Source: Cryobacterium sp. GrIS_2_6 (GTDB lineage Bacteria > Actinomycetota > Actinomycetes > Actinomycetales > Microbacteriaceae). From it: a stretch of 64,000 bases of DNA. The notes under the pieces are model-generated. The model ran no database searches and was not told the origin of the DNA. It saw only the letters and a program-made list of their open reading frames with translations. Shown here in pieces: positions 33,767 through 43,184 of this stretch; position 1 is the stretch's first letter; each line of letters opens with the position of its first letter. The stretch spans positions 2,728,001 to 2,792,000 of the forward strand of contig NZ_JAXCHP010000001.1 of NCBI RefSeq assembly GCF_035984545.1, in the 5' to 3' direction. The position numbers and the translations under genes are program-made.

Positions 33767-34660
33767 ATGACCACGAAGATAACCAAAGCCGTCATCCCCG
33801 CCGCCGGGTTGGGTACGCGCTTCCTGCCCGCCACGAAGGCCATGCCCAAGGAGATGCTCCCGGTCGTGGACAAGCCGGCAATCCAGTACGTCGTGGAGGA
33901 AGCCGTCGCCGCCGGCCTCACCGACGTGCTCATGATCACGGGCCGCAACAAGAACGCGCTGGAGAACCATTTCGACCGGATGACCGAGCTCGAAGACCTC
34001 CTCGAGAAGAAGGGCGACCAGGACCGCCTCGCCAAGGTGCGTTTCGCCACCGGACTCGCCGACGTGCACTACGTGCGCCAGGGCGACCCGCTCGGCCTCG
34101 GCCACGCCGTATTGCGTGCAAAGATGCACATCGGCCACGAGCCCTTCGCCGTTCTCCTCGGCGACGACATCATCGACGACCGCGACGTGTTGCTCTCCAA
34201 GATGCTCACCGAGCAGGGCAAGCGCAACGCCACGATCGTCGCCCTGATGGAGGTCGAGCCGGAGGCTATCCACCTCTACGGTTGCGCCGCCGTCGAGACC
34301 ACGGACGACCCCGACGTGGTGAAGGTGACGGGCCTGGTCGAGAAGCCCTCCGCAGCGGATGCCCCGTCGAACCTGGCCATCATCGGTCGCTACGTGCTCC
34401 GCCCCGAGATCTTCGAGGTGTTGCAAAACACCAAGCCAGGCAAGGGCAACGAGATCCAGCTCACCGACGCCCTGCAGGTGATGGCGGTCAACCCGCAGTT
34501 CACCGGCGGCGTCTACGGCGTCATCTTCCGCGGCCGCCGCTACGACACCGGCGACCGGCTCGACTATATCAAGGCCATCGTGCAGCTCGCGGTCGACCGC
34601 CCCGACCTCGGCCCGGACCTGCGCGCCTGGCTGCAGGAGTTCGCCGCGACCCTCGAGTAG
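33767..34660 (+). CDS. galU: UTP-glucose-1-phosphate uridylyltransferase
   Basis: A 297-residue enzyme making UDP-glucose. AVIPAAGLGTRFLPATKAMPKE, the nucleotide-binding site, starts at residue 8, then DKPAIQYVVEEA, GLGHAVLRAK, LLGDDIID and VEKPSAADAPSNLAI. The full-length family is 290-300 residues. A long hairpin terminator follows. UDP-glucose feeds the nearby ugd gene and the glycosyltransferases. Confidence 0.95.
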   Translation: MTTKITKAVIPAAGLGTRFLPATKAMPKEMLPVVDKPAIQYVVEEAVAAGLTDVLMITGRNKNALENHFDRMTELEDLLEKKGDQDRLAKVRFATGLADVHYVRQGDPLGLGHAVLRAKMHIGHEPFAVLLGDDIIDDRDVLLSKMLTEQGKRNATIVALMEVEPEAIHLYGCAAVETTDDPDVVKVTGLVEKPSAADAPSNLAIIGRYVLRPEIFEVLQNTKPGKGNEIQLTDALQVMAVNPQFTGGVYGVIFRGRRYDTGDRLDYIKAIVQLAVDRPDLGPDLRAWLQEFAATLE

Positions 34661-34679
34661 CGAAAGCCCACAGCACGCC

Positions 34680-34717
34680 GAGGGGGCACCGAACCACTTG
34701 GTTCCGTGCCCCCTCTT
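34680..34717 (+). terminator. Terminator after galU
   Basis: Ten-base stem GAGGGGGCAC/GTGCCCCCTC (34680-34689 and 34706-34715) extended by an inner GAACC/GGTTC pairing; a short T pair follows. Confidence 0.75.
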
Positions 34718-34867
34718 GTGGGTACACTGGCAGTACGTGACGAGTTCATTTCCCGCACATTGCGCTTTGTAAAAGTTCAGCAAGTTCGTACTTCTGCGGC
34801 CGTATTCTGGCCAGAGTGCACCAACGATTCCGCCCGGACTTCGCCAGTCGTCACCAGAGGATTCACA

Positions 34868-35170
34868 ATGTCGTCACCGCGCCCCGAATCGCCGCCACCC
34901 TCCCCCGACTCATTACCTGCCGCCTGGCAGGTCGACCTAAAATCGATCCACCCGTTTGTCCTCGACAAGTTCGACAACCTGAAGGCCGTGCCGAAGATCG
35001 TCTCGGTCTACCACCCCATGCAGGGTTGGAATACTTCGATGAAGCGCGCTGTATTCACGATCGGGCTCGTCCAAGACCTCCGCGTCGACGGGGCCACCCT
35101 CGTGCTGGCGAAATGGCGGAAGCTCGAGCACAAGTTCACGCTGAGTACCCTGGACTTCCCGCTCAACTGA
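34868..35170 (+). CDS. Hypothetical protein
   Basis: A 100-residue protein, MSSPRPESPPPSPDSLPAAW then SIHPFVLDKFDNLKAVPKIV, with AGAGGA upstream of ATG 34868. The Pro-rich start precedes a compact alpha/beta region (RAVFTIGLVQDLRVDG; LVLAKWRKLEH). No signal peptide. I recognise no family. It is convergent with the HAD gene, 13 bases apart. Confidence 0.5.
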   Translation: MSSPRPESPPPSPDSLPAAWQVDLKSIHPFVLDKFDNLKAVPKIVSVYHPMQGWNTSMKRAVFTIGLVQDLRVDGATLVLAKWRKLEHKFTLSTLDFPLN

Positions 35171-35183
35171 GGCTGACGACTCG

Positions 35184-35957
35184 TCAGACGGATGCGGCGG
35201 CGAGCTTGGGGATCAACGTCTCCAGGAACGCGGCAGTGTCTTCCCAGCCCTCAACAGCGAAGCACTCGACCCCGAGCGCAAGCACCGGGTAGTCGTTGCC
35301 GTTCTCGTCGAGCCGGTCGCCCACGAAGAGCATGTCATCGAGAGGTACGCCGGTTAGCTGAGCGAGCTTCTTCATGCCGTAGGCCTTGTCGATCCCCTGT
35401 CGGGTGATGTCGACCGAGGTCGAGCCTCCGGACCGGACCTCGAGGTCGGGCAGCAGTACCTGCACGGCTTCACGCAGAGCGTTCTTCTTGCTCCCTGTCG
35501 GGTCCCACGCGACCTTGGAGGCCACCGGAGCGGCCTGTCCGAGCGCGGAGAACGTGATCTGTGACCCGCGGTCCTCCAGGATCGGTCCCCAGGTGTCACT
35601 TTCCCAGTAGCCGAGTTCCCGGGCCGTGGTCTCCACGGCCACGAGTGCGCGCGACTTCTGGTCATCCGAGAGGTACTCCGCGTAAATCTGTGTCCAGCCG
35701 CCCGCCTGGTGCAGGAAGTACTGCGTGCCGCAGGTGGGCATCAGGTGGAGGCGGGCCAGCGCCGCATTGTCGACATCGATAAGTTTGTCGATCAGCTGCA
35801 TGTGGAACTGGCCGATCTGGCCACCGGAGATCACGCAGACCTCCACAACACCGAGCAGGCGCACCATCAGGTCCGCCATACGCGGGTCGATCGGGGACTT
35901 AGAGGCGGCAAGAGTGTCATCCAGGTCGAAGGCCACCAGGCGCGGAAGAGTCGTCAT
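35184..35957 (-). CDS. HAD-IIB phosphatase, phosphomannomutase-like
   Basis: A 257-residue HAD protein. FDLDDTLAASKSPID (nucleophile motif) is near residue 8, ISGGQIGQF near 40, and the last motif is LFVGDRLDENGNDYP near 215. The IIB cap region (90-180) and general length resemble eukaryotic-type phosphomannomutase, so a sugar-phosphate role in GDP-mannose supply is attractive given gmd in this locus, but it is inference. It follows ugd on the same strand with 50 bases between. Confidence 0.65.
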   Translation of the reverse strand: MTTLPRLVAFDLDDTLAASKSPIDPRMADLMVRLLGVVEVCVISGGQIGQFHMQLIDKLIDVDNAALARLHLMPTCGTQYFLHQAGGWTQIYAEYLSDDQKSRALVAVETTARELGYWESDTWGPILEDRGSQITFSALGQAAPVASKVAWDPTGSKKNALREAVQVLLPDLEVRSGGSTSVDITRQGIDKAYGMKKLAQLTGVPLDDMLFVGDRLDENGNDYPVLALGVECFAVEGWEDTAAFLETLIPKLAAASV

Positions 35958-36007
35958 GAGTGTGCTGTGTTCCTTACTTAAATCTCTGGAGTCCGCAGCC
36001 GGTTCAG

Positions 36008-37321
36008 TTAGGGACGGCCCAGTCCATGGTATGTCCAGCCGGCGGCCCGCCACGCGCCGGCGTCGAAGGAGTTGCGTCCATCGATGACGATCTTGTTCTT
36101 GACCAGTCCGCCGACCCACACCGGGTCGAGGTGCCGAAATTCAGGCCACTCGGTCACGAGCACGACAGCGTCCGCGCCCCGCAATGTCTCCTCCAGGTCC
36201 GTCGAGTAGGTCAGTTGCGGGTGCCGCGCCCGCGAGTTCTCGATGCCCTGCGGGTCAGTCGCAACAACGTTGGCGCCGAGACCGTGCAGTTGCACGGCGA
36301 CGTCGAGTGCGGGCGAGTCGCGCACATCGTCGGAGTGCGGCTTGAAGCTGAGGCCGAGCACGGCCACCTTGGCGTTGTAGGCGCTGCCGCCGAGTGCCGA
36401 CACGGTGAGGTCGATCGCACGCTGACGTCGACGCAGGTTGATCGCGTCGACCTCCTTGAGGAATGCGACGGACTCGCCGCGACCGAGTTCTTCGGCCCGG
36501 GCTGTGAACGCGCGGATGTCCTTCGGAAGGCAGCCGCCGCCGAAGCCGACGCCGGCGCCCAGGAAGCGGCGGCCGATGCGGTTGTCGTAGCCGATCGCGT
36601 CGGCAAGCTGGGTCACGTCAGCACCGGTGACCTCGGCGATCTCGGCCATGGCGTTGATGAAGCTGATTTTCGTGGCGAGGAACGCGTTGGCTGCGACCTT
36701 GACGAGTTCCGCCGTGGCGAAGTCGGTAACCACGAGGGGGGTGTCGGCGGCGAGTGCCGTGGCGTAGATCTCGTTGAGCAGCGCGGTGGCATGTTCGCCG
36801 GGCTCTCCAGCGGCAACGCCGTAGACCAGACGATCGGGGCTGATGGTGTCTTTCACGGCGAAGCCTTCACGCAGGAACTCGGGGTTCCAGGCGAGGGTCG
36901 CCCCGGTGCCGGAGGCCTCCACGATGCCCGCGAGACGGCTGGCGGTTCCGACGGGGACGGTGCTCTTGCCCACGACGAGGTCTCCGGCGCTGAGGTGCGG
37001 GAGGAGCGCCTGAACGGCGGCGTCGACGTAGGTCAGGTCTGCTGCGTAGCTACCGGGCTTCTGAGGGGTGCCGACGGCGACGAAGTGCACACGGGCGCCT
37101 GCGACCTCGGCAATGTCGGTGCTGAATCGAAGTCGTCCCGTGGCCATTGCCGAGGTCAGGATTTCCGGAAGTCCCGGTTCGAAGAACGGAGGCAGACCGA
37201 CGGCGAGTTGGGCAATCTTCTTCGCATCGACGTCGATACCGACGACCTCGTGCCCCAGCTCGACCATCGCGGCCGCGTGTACGGCTCCCAGGTACCCACA
37301 ACCGATGACGGAAATCTTCAT
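36008..37321 (-). CDS. ugd: UDP-glucose 6-dehydrogenase
   Basis: A 437-residue NAD-dependent enzyme oxidising UDP-glucose to UDP-glucuronate. The Rossmann motif ISVIGCGYLGAVHAA opens the protein; NPEFLREGFAV follows, then AFLATKISFINAMAE; the catalytic Cys is in GFGGGCLPKDIRAF near residue 260. The start is ATG 37321 (MKISVIG). It probably supplies glucuronate to the exopolysaccharide together with galU. Confidence 0.93.
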   Translation of the reverse strand: MKISVIGCGYLGAVHAAAMVELGHEVVGIDVDAKKIAQLAVGLPPFFEPGLPEILTSAMATGRLRFSTDIAEVAGARVHFVAVGTPQKPGSYAADLTYVDAAVQALLPHLSAGDLVVGKSTVPVGTASRLAGIVEASGTGATLAWNPEFLREGFAVKDTISPDRLVYGVAAGEPGEHATALLNEIYATALAADTPLVVTDFATAELVKVAANAFLATKISFINAMAEIAEVTGADVTQLADAIGYDNRIGRRFLGAGVGFGGGCLPKDIRAFTARAEELGRGESVAFLKEVDAINLRRRQRAIDLTVSALGGSAYNAKVAVLGLSFKPHSDDVRDSPALDVAVQLHGLGANVVATDPQGIENSRARHPQLTYSTDLEETLRGADAVVLVTEWPEFRHLDPVWVGGLVKNKIVIDGRNSFDAGAWRAAGWTYHGLGRP

Positions 37322-37421
37322 GCGTGCAACTCCATAGAAAAAGCCTAGCGGCGGCGATACCCGTGACAAAGAACTGACGTCGGGCGTTGCGGAAGACAGG
37401 ACACCTGTCACCCGCGTTAAG

Positions 37422-37450
37422 AAAGGCCCCGGACGATGTCCGGGGCCTTT
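37422..37450 (-). terminator. Terminator for the LAGTG surface-protein gene
   Basis: Perfect 13-bp stem (37422-37434 with 37438-37450) and GAT loop; on the minus strand it ends in TTTC. It lies between the surface-protein gene and ugd. Confidence 0.8.
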
Positions 37451-37516
37451 CCTGGGGGTTTCACTTCGTGGCGATCAACTTCACACAGTGTCGGTAGAAG
37501 TTGCCTAGGGTATCCG

Positions 37517-38062
37517 CTACGCGGTTACGCGACGACGACGAACGAAGCTCAGCACGACCACGAGGGCGATACCGAGGAGAAGCGCGCCGGCCGCCGCCCA
37601 GATGAGCAGAACCGGGGTGTTGTAACCGGTGCCGGCGAGGCCACCACCAGTGCCGGAAGCGGTCGTGCCTGAATCAGCGGCCACGACCGTGATGGTCGCG
37701 GTGCCGACGGTACCCGAGGTAAGGCCGGTCGCGGTAGTGGTGTAAGACCCGGTGGCTCCGGCGGGGAGCACGACGTTGACGCTGGCTGCGCCAGCCGACG
37801 TGGAGGACTTGACGAGGGTGGCGGTGCCGGCCTTTAGGACGGAAAGGGTGGCGAGTCCGGAACCGGTGCAAGAGAAGGAGACGTCTTCGCCGGGGGTGAA
37901 GGATCCGCCGGTGAAGTCGACGACTACCGTCGCGCCGGGGGCCGGGGTGCCCGAGACGACGATCTGGCCGTCCGGAACGTAGCCGGCAGCGTTAGCTGCT
38001 GCCGGGACTGCGAAAACGGCGAGGACTGCGAGTGCAATCACCGCGAGGGTTTTTTTTGCCAT
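37517..38062 (-). CDS. LAxTG cell-wall-anchored surface protein, Ig-like (paralogue of 57171-57701)
   Basis: A 181-residue protein: signal peptide (VLAVFAVPAAANA), an Ig-like beta region with VVVDFTGGSFTPGEDVSF and VVLPAGATGSYTTTATG, then LAGTGYNTP, a membrane helix and RRRRVTA. LAxTG is the class E sortase site used by actinobacteria. A closely similar gene with LASTG lies at 57171. The start is ATG 38062 (MAKKTL). One Cys in the domain distinguishes it from the paralogue. A terminator follows. Confidence 0.85.
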   Translation of the reverse strand: MAKKTLAVIALAVLAVFAVPAAANAAGYVPDGQIVVSGTPAPGATVVVDFTGGSFTPGEDVSFSCTGSGLATLSVLKAGTATLVKSSTSAGAASVNVVLPAGATGSYTTTATGLTSGTVGTATITVVAADSGTTASGTGGGLAGTGYNTPVLLIWAAAGALLLGIALVVVLSFVRRRRVTA

Positions 38063-38622
38063 AGTGGTATCCCTGCTGTGGATCAATTAATTTGTCGCCG
38101 ACACTGGCTGACCTCGAGTGAGGCTACCCCCACTTTAGGTGACATTCACAGCCTATCTCCAGTTCGAGTGTTTCGATCGGGTGAACATTTCGTTGCGTCG
38201 ACGGCGATCACCGAATAAGTGCGTGGTCATCTCGCGGTCAAGAGGAAGAATACTCAGCGCTACAACGACACGCCGTATCCCGACGTCACCACCACTGTCG
38301 CTATGCATAGCTTCACCCCACCGAAATCCCACGAGTGAGGCGTCAACCAAAACGACAGCAGCCCCTCTCCCGCACGTTGAGGGTCGCGTTCATGGCGATC
38401 GAAGCAATTTGGAGCCCCGTCAGTTTGGCTATTGGATTTGCCACCAGCCTTCGTCCGGGATGGGACTTGCCCTTGGATGCAGATCTCGCTCTCCCCCGAA
38501 AAATTGTGGTCTTCCTCGTTCTCCCATTCCTGTGCTTCTGTCAGGCCCGACGAGACCTCGAAAATATCGCTGAGACGGTCGAGCCCGTCCACCGACAACG
38601 AATCGGCATTTCATGAAACGCC
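38063..38622. other. Non-coding stretch between a surface protein and the flippase gene
   Basis: About 560 bases. Several short frames exist on both strands but none has a family match or credible start. Composition is less GC-rich than the core genes. It holds the promoter of the minus-strand surface-protein gene and probably remnants of transferred DNA. Confidence 0.5.
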
Positions 38623-40077
38623 TCACCGTCGGGTCAACCTGACGACCTTCGCGAATAGCGCCACGTCAGCACGATACCGTCGGCTTGCGATACCAAGAAG
38701 TACCAACGCCAAAGAGAATGTGCTCGCACCCACGAGCAACTGCCCGATCGAATTTAGAGACAGGGCATGGCTGACGAAGAAAGACAGTAGTCCTGCAATT
38801 GCATAGTATGCGCATATTCGCAGTCCATTACCGAACAAGGCGAGGGCCGGAACTGAATATTTCCTCACCCACCACAGCCCGAATGGCCATGCCAAAATTT
38901 GGCCCATGGCGTAGCCGGCGGCGACACCTGCTGTTCCCCACAGCGAGCCGACGATGATGAACGTGATCATTATTGGTCGAGTAGCTAGCTCCTGGCGCAA
39001 GAGTGACCCGGTATGTCCGCGAACAAGAAATATCCAATAAACAACGTATCCCGCAGATTGAGCGACTCCGCCGACCGCCAGGATCTGAAAGAGGGGGACC
39101 GAGGCGGACCATTGAGGGCCGAGGGCGACGTCTATCAGGCCAGACGCTTGTGCCGTTGTGAAGGCAAAGGTCGCGGCCACAACATGCAGGAGGACGGACT
39201 GCCCTTGGATCAAGAAGGAAGCCAGGCGTGGACTATCATCTCTGATTCGCGACAATATCGGAACGGCCACCTTTGTCGCAGGCGCATTGAATTGGCTCAG
39301 AGGAAGGCTGATCAGCTGGAAGGCACGATTGTAGAACCCCAACACAGTCGATCCAAAACTGTATCCGACAACGATTGAGTCGATGTTGGCGCTTGCATAG
39401 TTCAAGATCTGGGTGGCGGCGAGATTTGCTCCGAACCGAAAGAAAGAGCCCATCTCCGCTCTCCTTGAGTATGGACCAGGCAGCCAGCGGCCTAAGAATG
39501 CAGCGAGGATAAGCCCCGTCGAGGCAAGGACGAGCTGCTGCCAAACGAGGGCCCAGTATCCGAATCCTGTAAAGGCGAGAGCGACACTGACGACCAAGCC
39601 CAACACCGGGGCCGCCGTTTCAACCAGGGCGAGGTACCCGAATTTGAGATTCCTAGCGAGACCTGCACGATACTGCGTTGCCATTCCATTCAGTAGGAAT
39701 GTGAAGGAAATGGCGATACAGATTCCGACGAGTTCAGGCTGTCCGTAGAGATCGGCGATGGGATTGCTCAACAGAATGATGGCGATGGTGAGAACCGCTC
39801 CGATGAGGGTATTGATCCAGAATAGGTTGTTGCGCTGAGTGACAGACAAGGATTCAGCCCGCATGACAGCGGACGAGAGGCCGAAGTCTCGGAGCACTTC
39901 ACCGACGCCGACGATAGCAACGACCATGGCGATGAGCCCATAATCCGTTGGGCCGAGCAATCTGGCCAGAATCACAACGCCGACCAGCTGCACGGCAAGA
40001 CGAATGACTTGCCCCGCGACCGTTGAAAGCGCACCTCGTGCGGCGAACCGCCCGAGTCCCTCGTTTTCAGATGTCAC
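38623..40077 (-). CDS. Wzx-type polysaccharide flippase (MOP/PST family)
   Basis: A 484-residue membrane protein with 12-14 helices. ALSTVAGQVIRLAVQLVGVVIL and LGPTDYGLIAM open it; FRFGANLAATQILNYASANID and GFYNRAFQLISLPLSQF are typical of polysaccharide transporters. It flips undecaprenyl-linked oligosaccharide to the outer face for polymerisation. Base composition is lower in GC than the flanking ugd and rfbB genes, and spacing on both sides is loose. Confidence 0.88.
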   Translation of the reverse strand: MTSENEGLGRFAARGALSTVAGQVIRLAVQLVGVVILARLLGPTDYGLIAMVVAIVGVGEVLRDFGLSSAVMRAESLSVTQRNNLFWINTLIGAVLTIAIILLSNPIADLYGQPELVGICIAISFTFLLNGMATQYRAGLARNLKFGYLALVETAAPVLGLVVSVALAFTGFGYWALVWQQLVLASTGLILAAFLGRWLPGPYSRRAEMGSFFRFGANLAATQILNYASANIDSIVVGYSFGSTVLGFYNRAFQLISLPLSQFNAPATKVAVPILSRIRDDSPRLASFLIQGQSVLLHVVAATFAFTTAQASGLIDVALGPQWSASVPLFQILAVGGVAQSAGYVVYWIFLVRGHTGSLLRQELATRPIMITFIIVGSLWGTAGVAAGYAMGQILAWPFGLWWVRKYSVPALALFGNGLRICAYYAIAGLLSFFVSHALSLNSIGQLLVGASTFSLALVLLGIASRRYRADVALFAKVVRLTRR

Positions 40078-40219
40078 TATTGCAGACTTCCCTTATTTCG
40101 TTCGACGTTCATGGTTGCTCCGCGACATGCGACGCTCAACGTCGGCGACCCTACGATGGCTCAAGGCGCACCGATCCAATCTCTTCTCGACAGATTCGTC
40201 TGAAGCAGAACGCGCTGCC

Positions 40220-40561
40220 CTAACCTATCGGTTCGAGGGCTCGTTCGGCCACGGCCTGGGTGCGGGCGTCGTCCCAGTCGCGCATGAGGGTGAGTCCGGT
40301 GTTAGCCCAGACGTTGTGGCCGAGTACGGAGTAGGCGGGGCGGGGTGCGGGGGCGCACGAAGGAGGCGCCATCGGTTGGGAGGCCCCGGGCGGGTCGAGG
40401 CCGTTGGCGGCGAGGACGGGCTGTGCGAAGCCGAACCAGCTGACGATACCGGACTAGGTGCCGTGGTAGATCCCAGCGGGCGCGTGCGCATCGAGCAGGG
40501 CGACGATCTGGCTCGCGAGGTCAACGTTCCAGATGACCTGGCCGATCAGGTACCGGGTCAT
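40220..40561 (-). pseudogene. rfbD: Deleted remnant of dTDP-4-dehydrorhamnose reductase
   Basis: Starts MTRYLI, as intact RfbD proteins do, then jumps to GQVIWNVDLASQIVALLD, a segment normally near residue 200; about 180 residues including the Rossmann core are missing. A TAG interrupts YHGT-stop-SGIVSWFG and the next part is frame-disturbed (ASFVRP is in another frame), before PAPRPAYSVLGHNVWA and MRDWDDA. ATG 40561 overlaps the rfbB stop. With it lost, the last step to dTDP-L-rhamnose is not encoded here. Confidence 0.8.
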
Positions 40562-41547
40562 GAGCTCAGTGCCGCGCGGGCCTTGAGGGGTTCCCACCAG
40601 TCGCGGTTGTCGCGGTACCACTGCACGACGTCGGCGAGGCCCTTCTCGAAGGGAACCTGCGGGGCGTAGCCGAGTTCGGCCTGGATCTTGGTGATGTCCA
40701 CCGAGTAGCGCAGGTCATGGCCGAGACGGTCAGCGACGCGGTCCACGTAGGACCAGTCCTTGCCGGTGGAGTCCAGCAGCAGCTGGGTCAGCTCCAGGTT
40801 GGTTAGTTCGGTGCCGCCGCCGATGTTGTAGATCTCGCCGGCGCGACCGCCGACGAGGACCATCGCGATCGCGCGGGTGTGGTCGTCCACGTGCAACCAG
40901 TCCCGGATGTTGTTGCCCGCCCCATACAGCGGGACGTGCTTGTCATCGATGAGGTTCGTCACGAACAACGGGATGACCTTCTCGGGGAAGTGATACGGGC
41001 CGTAGTTGTTCGAGCAGCGCGTGATCGACACATTCAACCCGTGCGTGCGGTGATACGAGCGGGCGAGCAGGTCACTGCCGGCCTTGGACGCGGAATACGG
41101 GGAGTTGGGTTCCAGGGCGCGCTCCTCGTTCCAGGAGCCCTCCGCGATCGACCCGTAGACCTCGTCCGTGGACACGTGCACGAACCGGGCCAGATTATGG
41201 CGGAGTGCGGCGTCGAGGAGCTGCTGGGTGCCGAGAACGTTGGTCTCAACAAAAATGGAAGCGTCCCGCACCGACCGGTCCACGTGCGACTCGGCCGCGA
41301 AATGCACGACGGCGTCCAGGGACGGGAAGATCGTGTCGAGCAACGCCGCGTCGCGGATGTCGCCGTGCACGAACGAGTACCGGGGGGAATCGGCGATCGG
41401 CGCAAGGTTGGCCGGGTTGCCCGAATACGTCAGAGCGTCCAGGACGACGACCTCGGCCCCTTCCAGACCCGGGTAGGCGTCTTCGATGGTGCGACGAACA
41501 AAGTTGGAGCCGATGAAACCGGCGCCACCGGTAACGAGGATCTTCAT
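40558..41547 (-). CDS. rfbB: dTDP-glucose 4,6-dehydratase
   Basis: A 329-residue short-chain dehydrogenase-type enzyme. ILVTGGAGFIGSNFVRR binds NAD; the catalytic Thr-Asp-Glu is in VSTDEVYGSI; YSASKAGSD supplies Tyr and Lys. It forms dTDP-4-keto-6-deoxyglucose. It is divergent from rfbC, with 66 bases between. The downstream rfbD gene is a remnant. Confidence 0.94.
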   Translation of the reverse strand: MKILVTGGAGFIGSNFVRRTIEDAYPGLEGAEVVVLDALTYSGNPANLAPIADSPRYSFVHGDIRDAALLDTIFPSLDAVVHFAAESHVDRSVRDASIFVETNVLGTQQLLDAALRHNLARFVHVSTDEVYGSIAEGSWNEERALEPNSPYSASKAGSDLLARSYHRTHGLNVSITRCSNNYGPYHFPEKVIPLFVTNLIDDKHVPLYGAGNNIRDWLHVDDHTRAIAMVLVGGRAGEIYNIGGGTELTNLELTQLLLDSTGKDWSYVDRVADRLGHDLRYSVDITKIQAELGYAPQVPFEKGLADVVQWYRDNRDWWEPLKARAALSS

Positions 41548-41600
41548 ATGGCTGTAACCGTCCCGTTCGCTGATGTTGTGTGCAATTGTAGGGGCCTCAG

Positions 41601-41606
41601 TACACT
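41601..41606 (+). promoter_or_regulatory. -10 element of the rfbC operon; probable leaderless transcript
   Basis: TACACT ends seven bases before GTG 41614. No Shine-Dalgarno sequence fits between, so transcription should start at or beside the start codon. On the minus strand TACAAT (41590-41585) may serve rfbB in the same 66-base gap. Confidence 0.5.
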
Positions 41607-41613
41607 GATTTTC

Positions 41614-42222
41614 GTGCAGCTACGTGAACTAAAAGTGCCCGATTCTTACGAAATATCTCAGAAACAGTTCGGTGACACCCGTGGGTTATTTCTTGAGTGG
41701 TATCGCTTCGATCGTCTCGAAGAGACGATTGGACACCGGCTGGAGATCGTTCAGGCGAATACGAGCGTCTCCAAGCGCGGATCGGTGCGCGGCATCCACT
41801 TCGCGGACATTCCGCCGAGCCAGGCCAAGTACGTCACCGCGACCTATGGCGCCGTGCTCGACTACATCATTGACATCCGCGTCGGCTCGCCGACGTTCGG
41901 CCAGTGGGACAGCGTCCTCCTCGATGACACCGACCGTCGTGCCGTCTACATCGCCGAGGGCATCGGGCACTGCTTCGTCGCCCTGACCGACAACGCCACC
42001 GTGAGCTACCTCGTGACGGCCCCGTTCAACCCGGGCCGCGAACACGGCATCAACCCGCTCGACACCGACATCGGCCTGGTCTTCCCGCCCGAGGCCGGCG
42101 AACTCCTGCTCTCCCCGAAAGACACCGATGCTCCCGGGCTCGCCGAGTCCGCCGCGAACGGGCTCCTCCCGACCTGGGCAGACGCGAAAGCGTTCTACGC
42201 GGCACTGAACGAAGGAAACTAA
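41614..42222 (+). CDS. rfbC: dTDP-4-dehydrorhamnose 3,5-epimerase
   Basis: A 202-residue cupin-type epimerase. [28 protein letters not shown] (catalytic His), [20 protein letters not shown], and [14 protein letters not shown] are conserved. It acts on the product of RfbB. Start is GTG 41614. It lies two bases before rfbA and heads the plus-strand unit that runs to 44903. Confidence 0.92.
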   Translation: MQLRELKVPDSYEISQKQFGDTRGLFLEWYRFDRLEETIGHRLEIVQANTSVSKRGSVRGIHFADIPPSQAKYVTATYGAVLDYIIDIRVGSPTFGQWDSVLLDDTDRRAVYIAEGIGHCFVALTDNATVSYLVTAPFNPGREHGINPLDTDIGLVFPPEAGELLLSPKDTDAPGLAESAANGLLPTWADAKAFYAALNEGN

Positions 42223-42224
42223 CG

Positions 42225-43088
42225 ATGCGCGGAATCATCCTCGCCGGCGGCTCCGGCACACGCCTGTGGCCGATCACCAAGGGCATCTCCAAGCAACTGA
42301 TGCCCATCTACGACAAGCCCATGATCTACTACCTCTTGTCGACGCTGATGATGGCCGGGATCAACGAGATTCTGATCATCACGACCCCGGAGTACAACAG
42401 CCAGTTCCGTGCCCTCTTCGGCGACGGATCGAGCTTCGGCGTTCGCATCGAGTACGCGGTGCAGCCTTCCCCGGACGGCCTCGCCCAGGCGTTCATCATC
42501 GGCGAGGAATTCATCGGCGACGACAGCGTCGCCCTCGTCCTCGGGGATAACATCTTCCACGGCGCGGGCCTCGGCTCCGCCCTCCGCAACCACACCGACA
42601 TCGACGGCGCTCGGATCTTCGCGTATCACGTCAGCAATCCGACCGACTACGGTGTCGTGGAGTTCGACGAGAACATGACGGCCGTCTCGATCGAGGAGAA
42701 GCCGGCCAAGCCGAAGAGCAACTATGCGGTCCCCGGACTGTACTTCTACGACAACTCGGTCATCGAAATCGCTAAGTCCATCGAGCCCAGCGCTCGTGGC
42801 GAGCTCGAAATCAGTACCGTCAACGAGCGTTACCTGGAACAGGGAAAGCTGCAGGTGCAGGTGCTCGATCGCGGCACAGCCTGGCTCGACACCGGCACCT
42901 TCAAGTCCATGATGCAGGCCTCCGAATACGTGCGCGTGATCGAAGACCGCCAGGGCTTCAAGGTCGGCTGCATCGAAGAAATCGCCTGGCGCGCCGGCTG
43001 GATCGACAGCAAGCAGCTGGCCGTTCTCGCGGCACCGCTGCAGAAAAGCGGCTACGGCAGTTACCTGTTAGCGTTGCCCACTATCTAG
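42225..43088 (+). CDS. rfbA: Glucose-1-phosphate thymidylyltransferase
   Basis: A 287-residue enzyme forming dTDP-glucose. [27 protein letters not shown] is the start (nucleotide site split: [11 protein letters not shown] and [14 protein letters not shown]), [12 protein letters not shown] follows, and [16 protein letters not shown] is the sugar site. Standard length. It is the first committed step for dTDP sugars and is coupled to rfbC. Confidence 0.95.
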   Translation: MRGIILAGGSGTRLWPITKGISKQLMPIYDKPMIYYLLSTLMMAGINEILIITTPEYNSQFRALFGDGSSFGVRIEYAVQPSPDGLAQAFIIGEEFIGDDSVALVLGDNIFHGAGLGSALRNHTDIDGARIFAYHVSNPTDYGVVEFDENMTAVSIEEKPAKPKSNYAVPGLYFYDNSVIEIAKSIEPSARGELEISTVNERYLEQGKLQVQVLDRGTAWLDTGTFKSMMQASEYVRVIEDRQGFKVGCIEEIAWRAGWIDSKQLAVLAAPLQKSGYGSYLLALPTI

Positions 43089-43184
43089 TTCCCGAATGAC
43101 GCGTCCGCTCCGCCGGAAGTGGAACACCGGGATCGTATCCATGGAACCGAGACAAGGGAGTCCGTACAACGAGAGGCCTTGCGA

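Noticed and set aside
38260..38598. 112-codon minus-strand frame upstream of the LAGTG gene
   Set aside because: No homology recognised, and overlapping frames in other phases are equally long. Called non-coding.
40879..42222. RfbC with a 245-residue N-terminal extension
   Set aside because: The extension is antisense to rfbB; family homology starts at GTG 41614.
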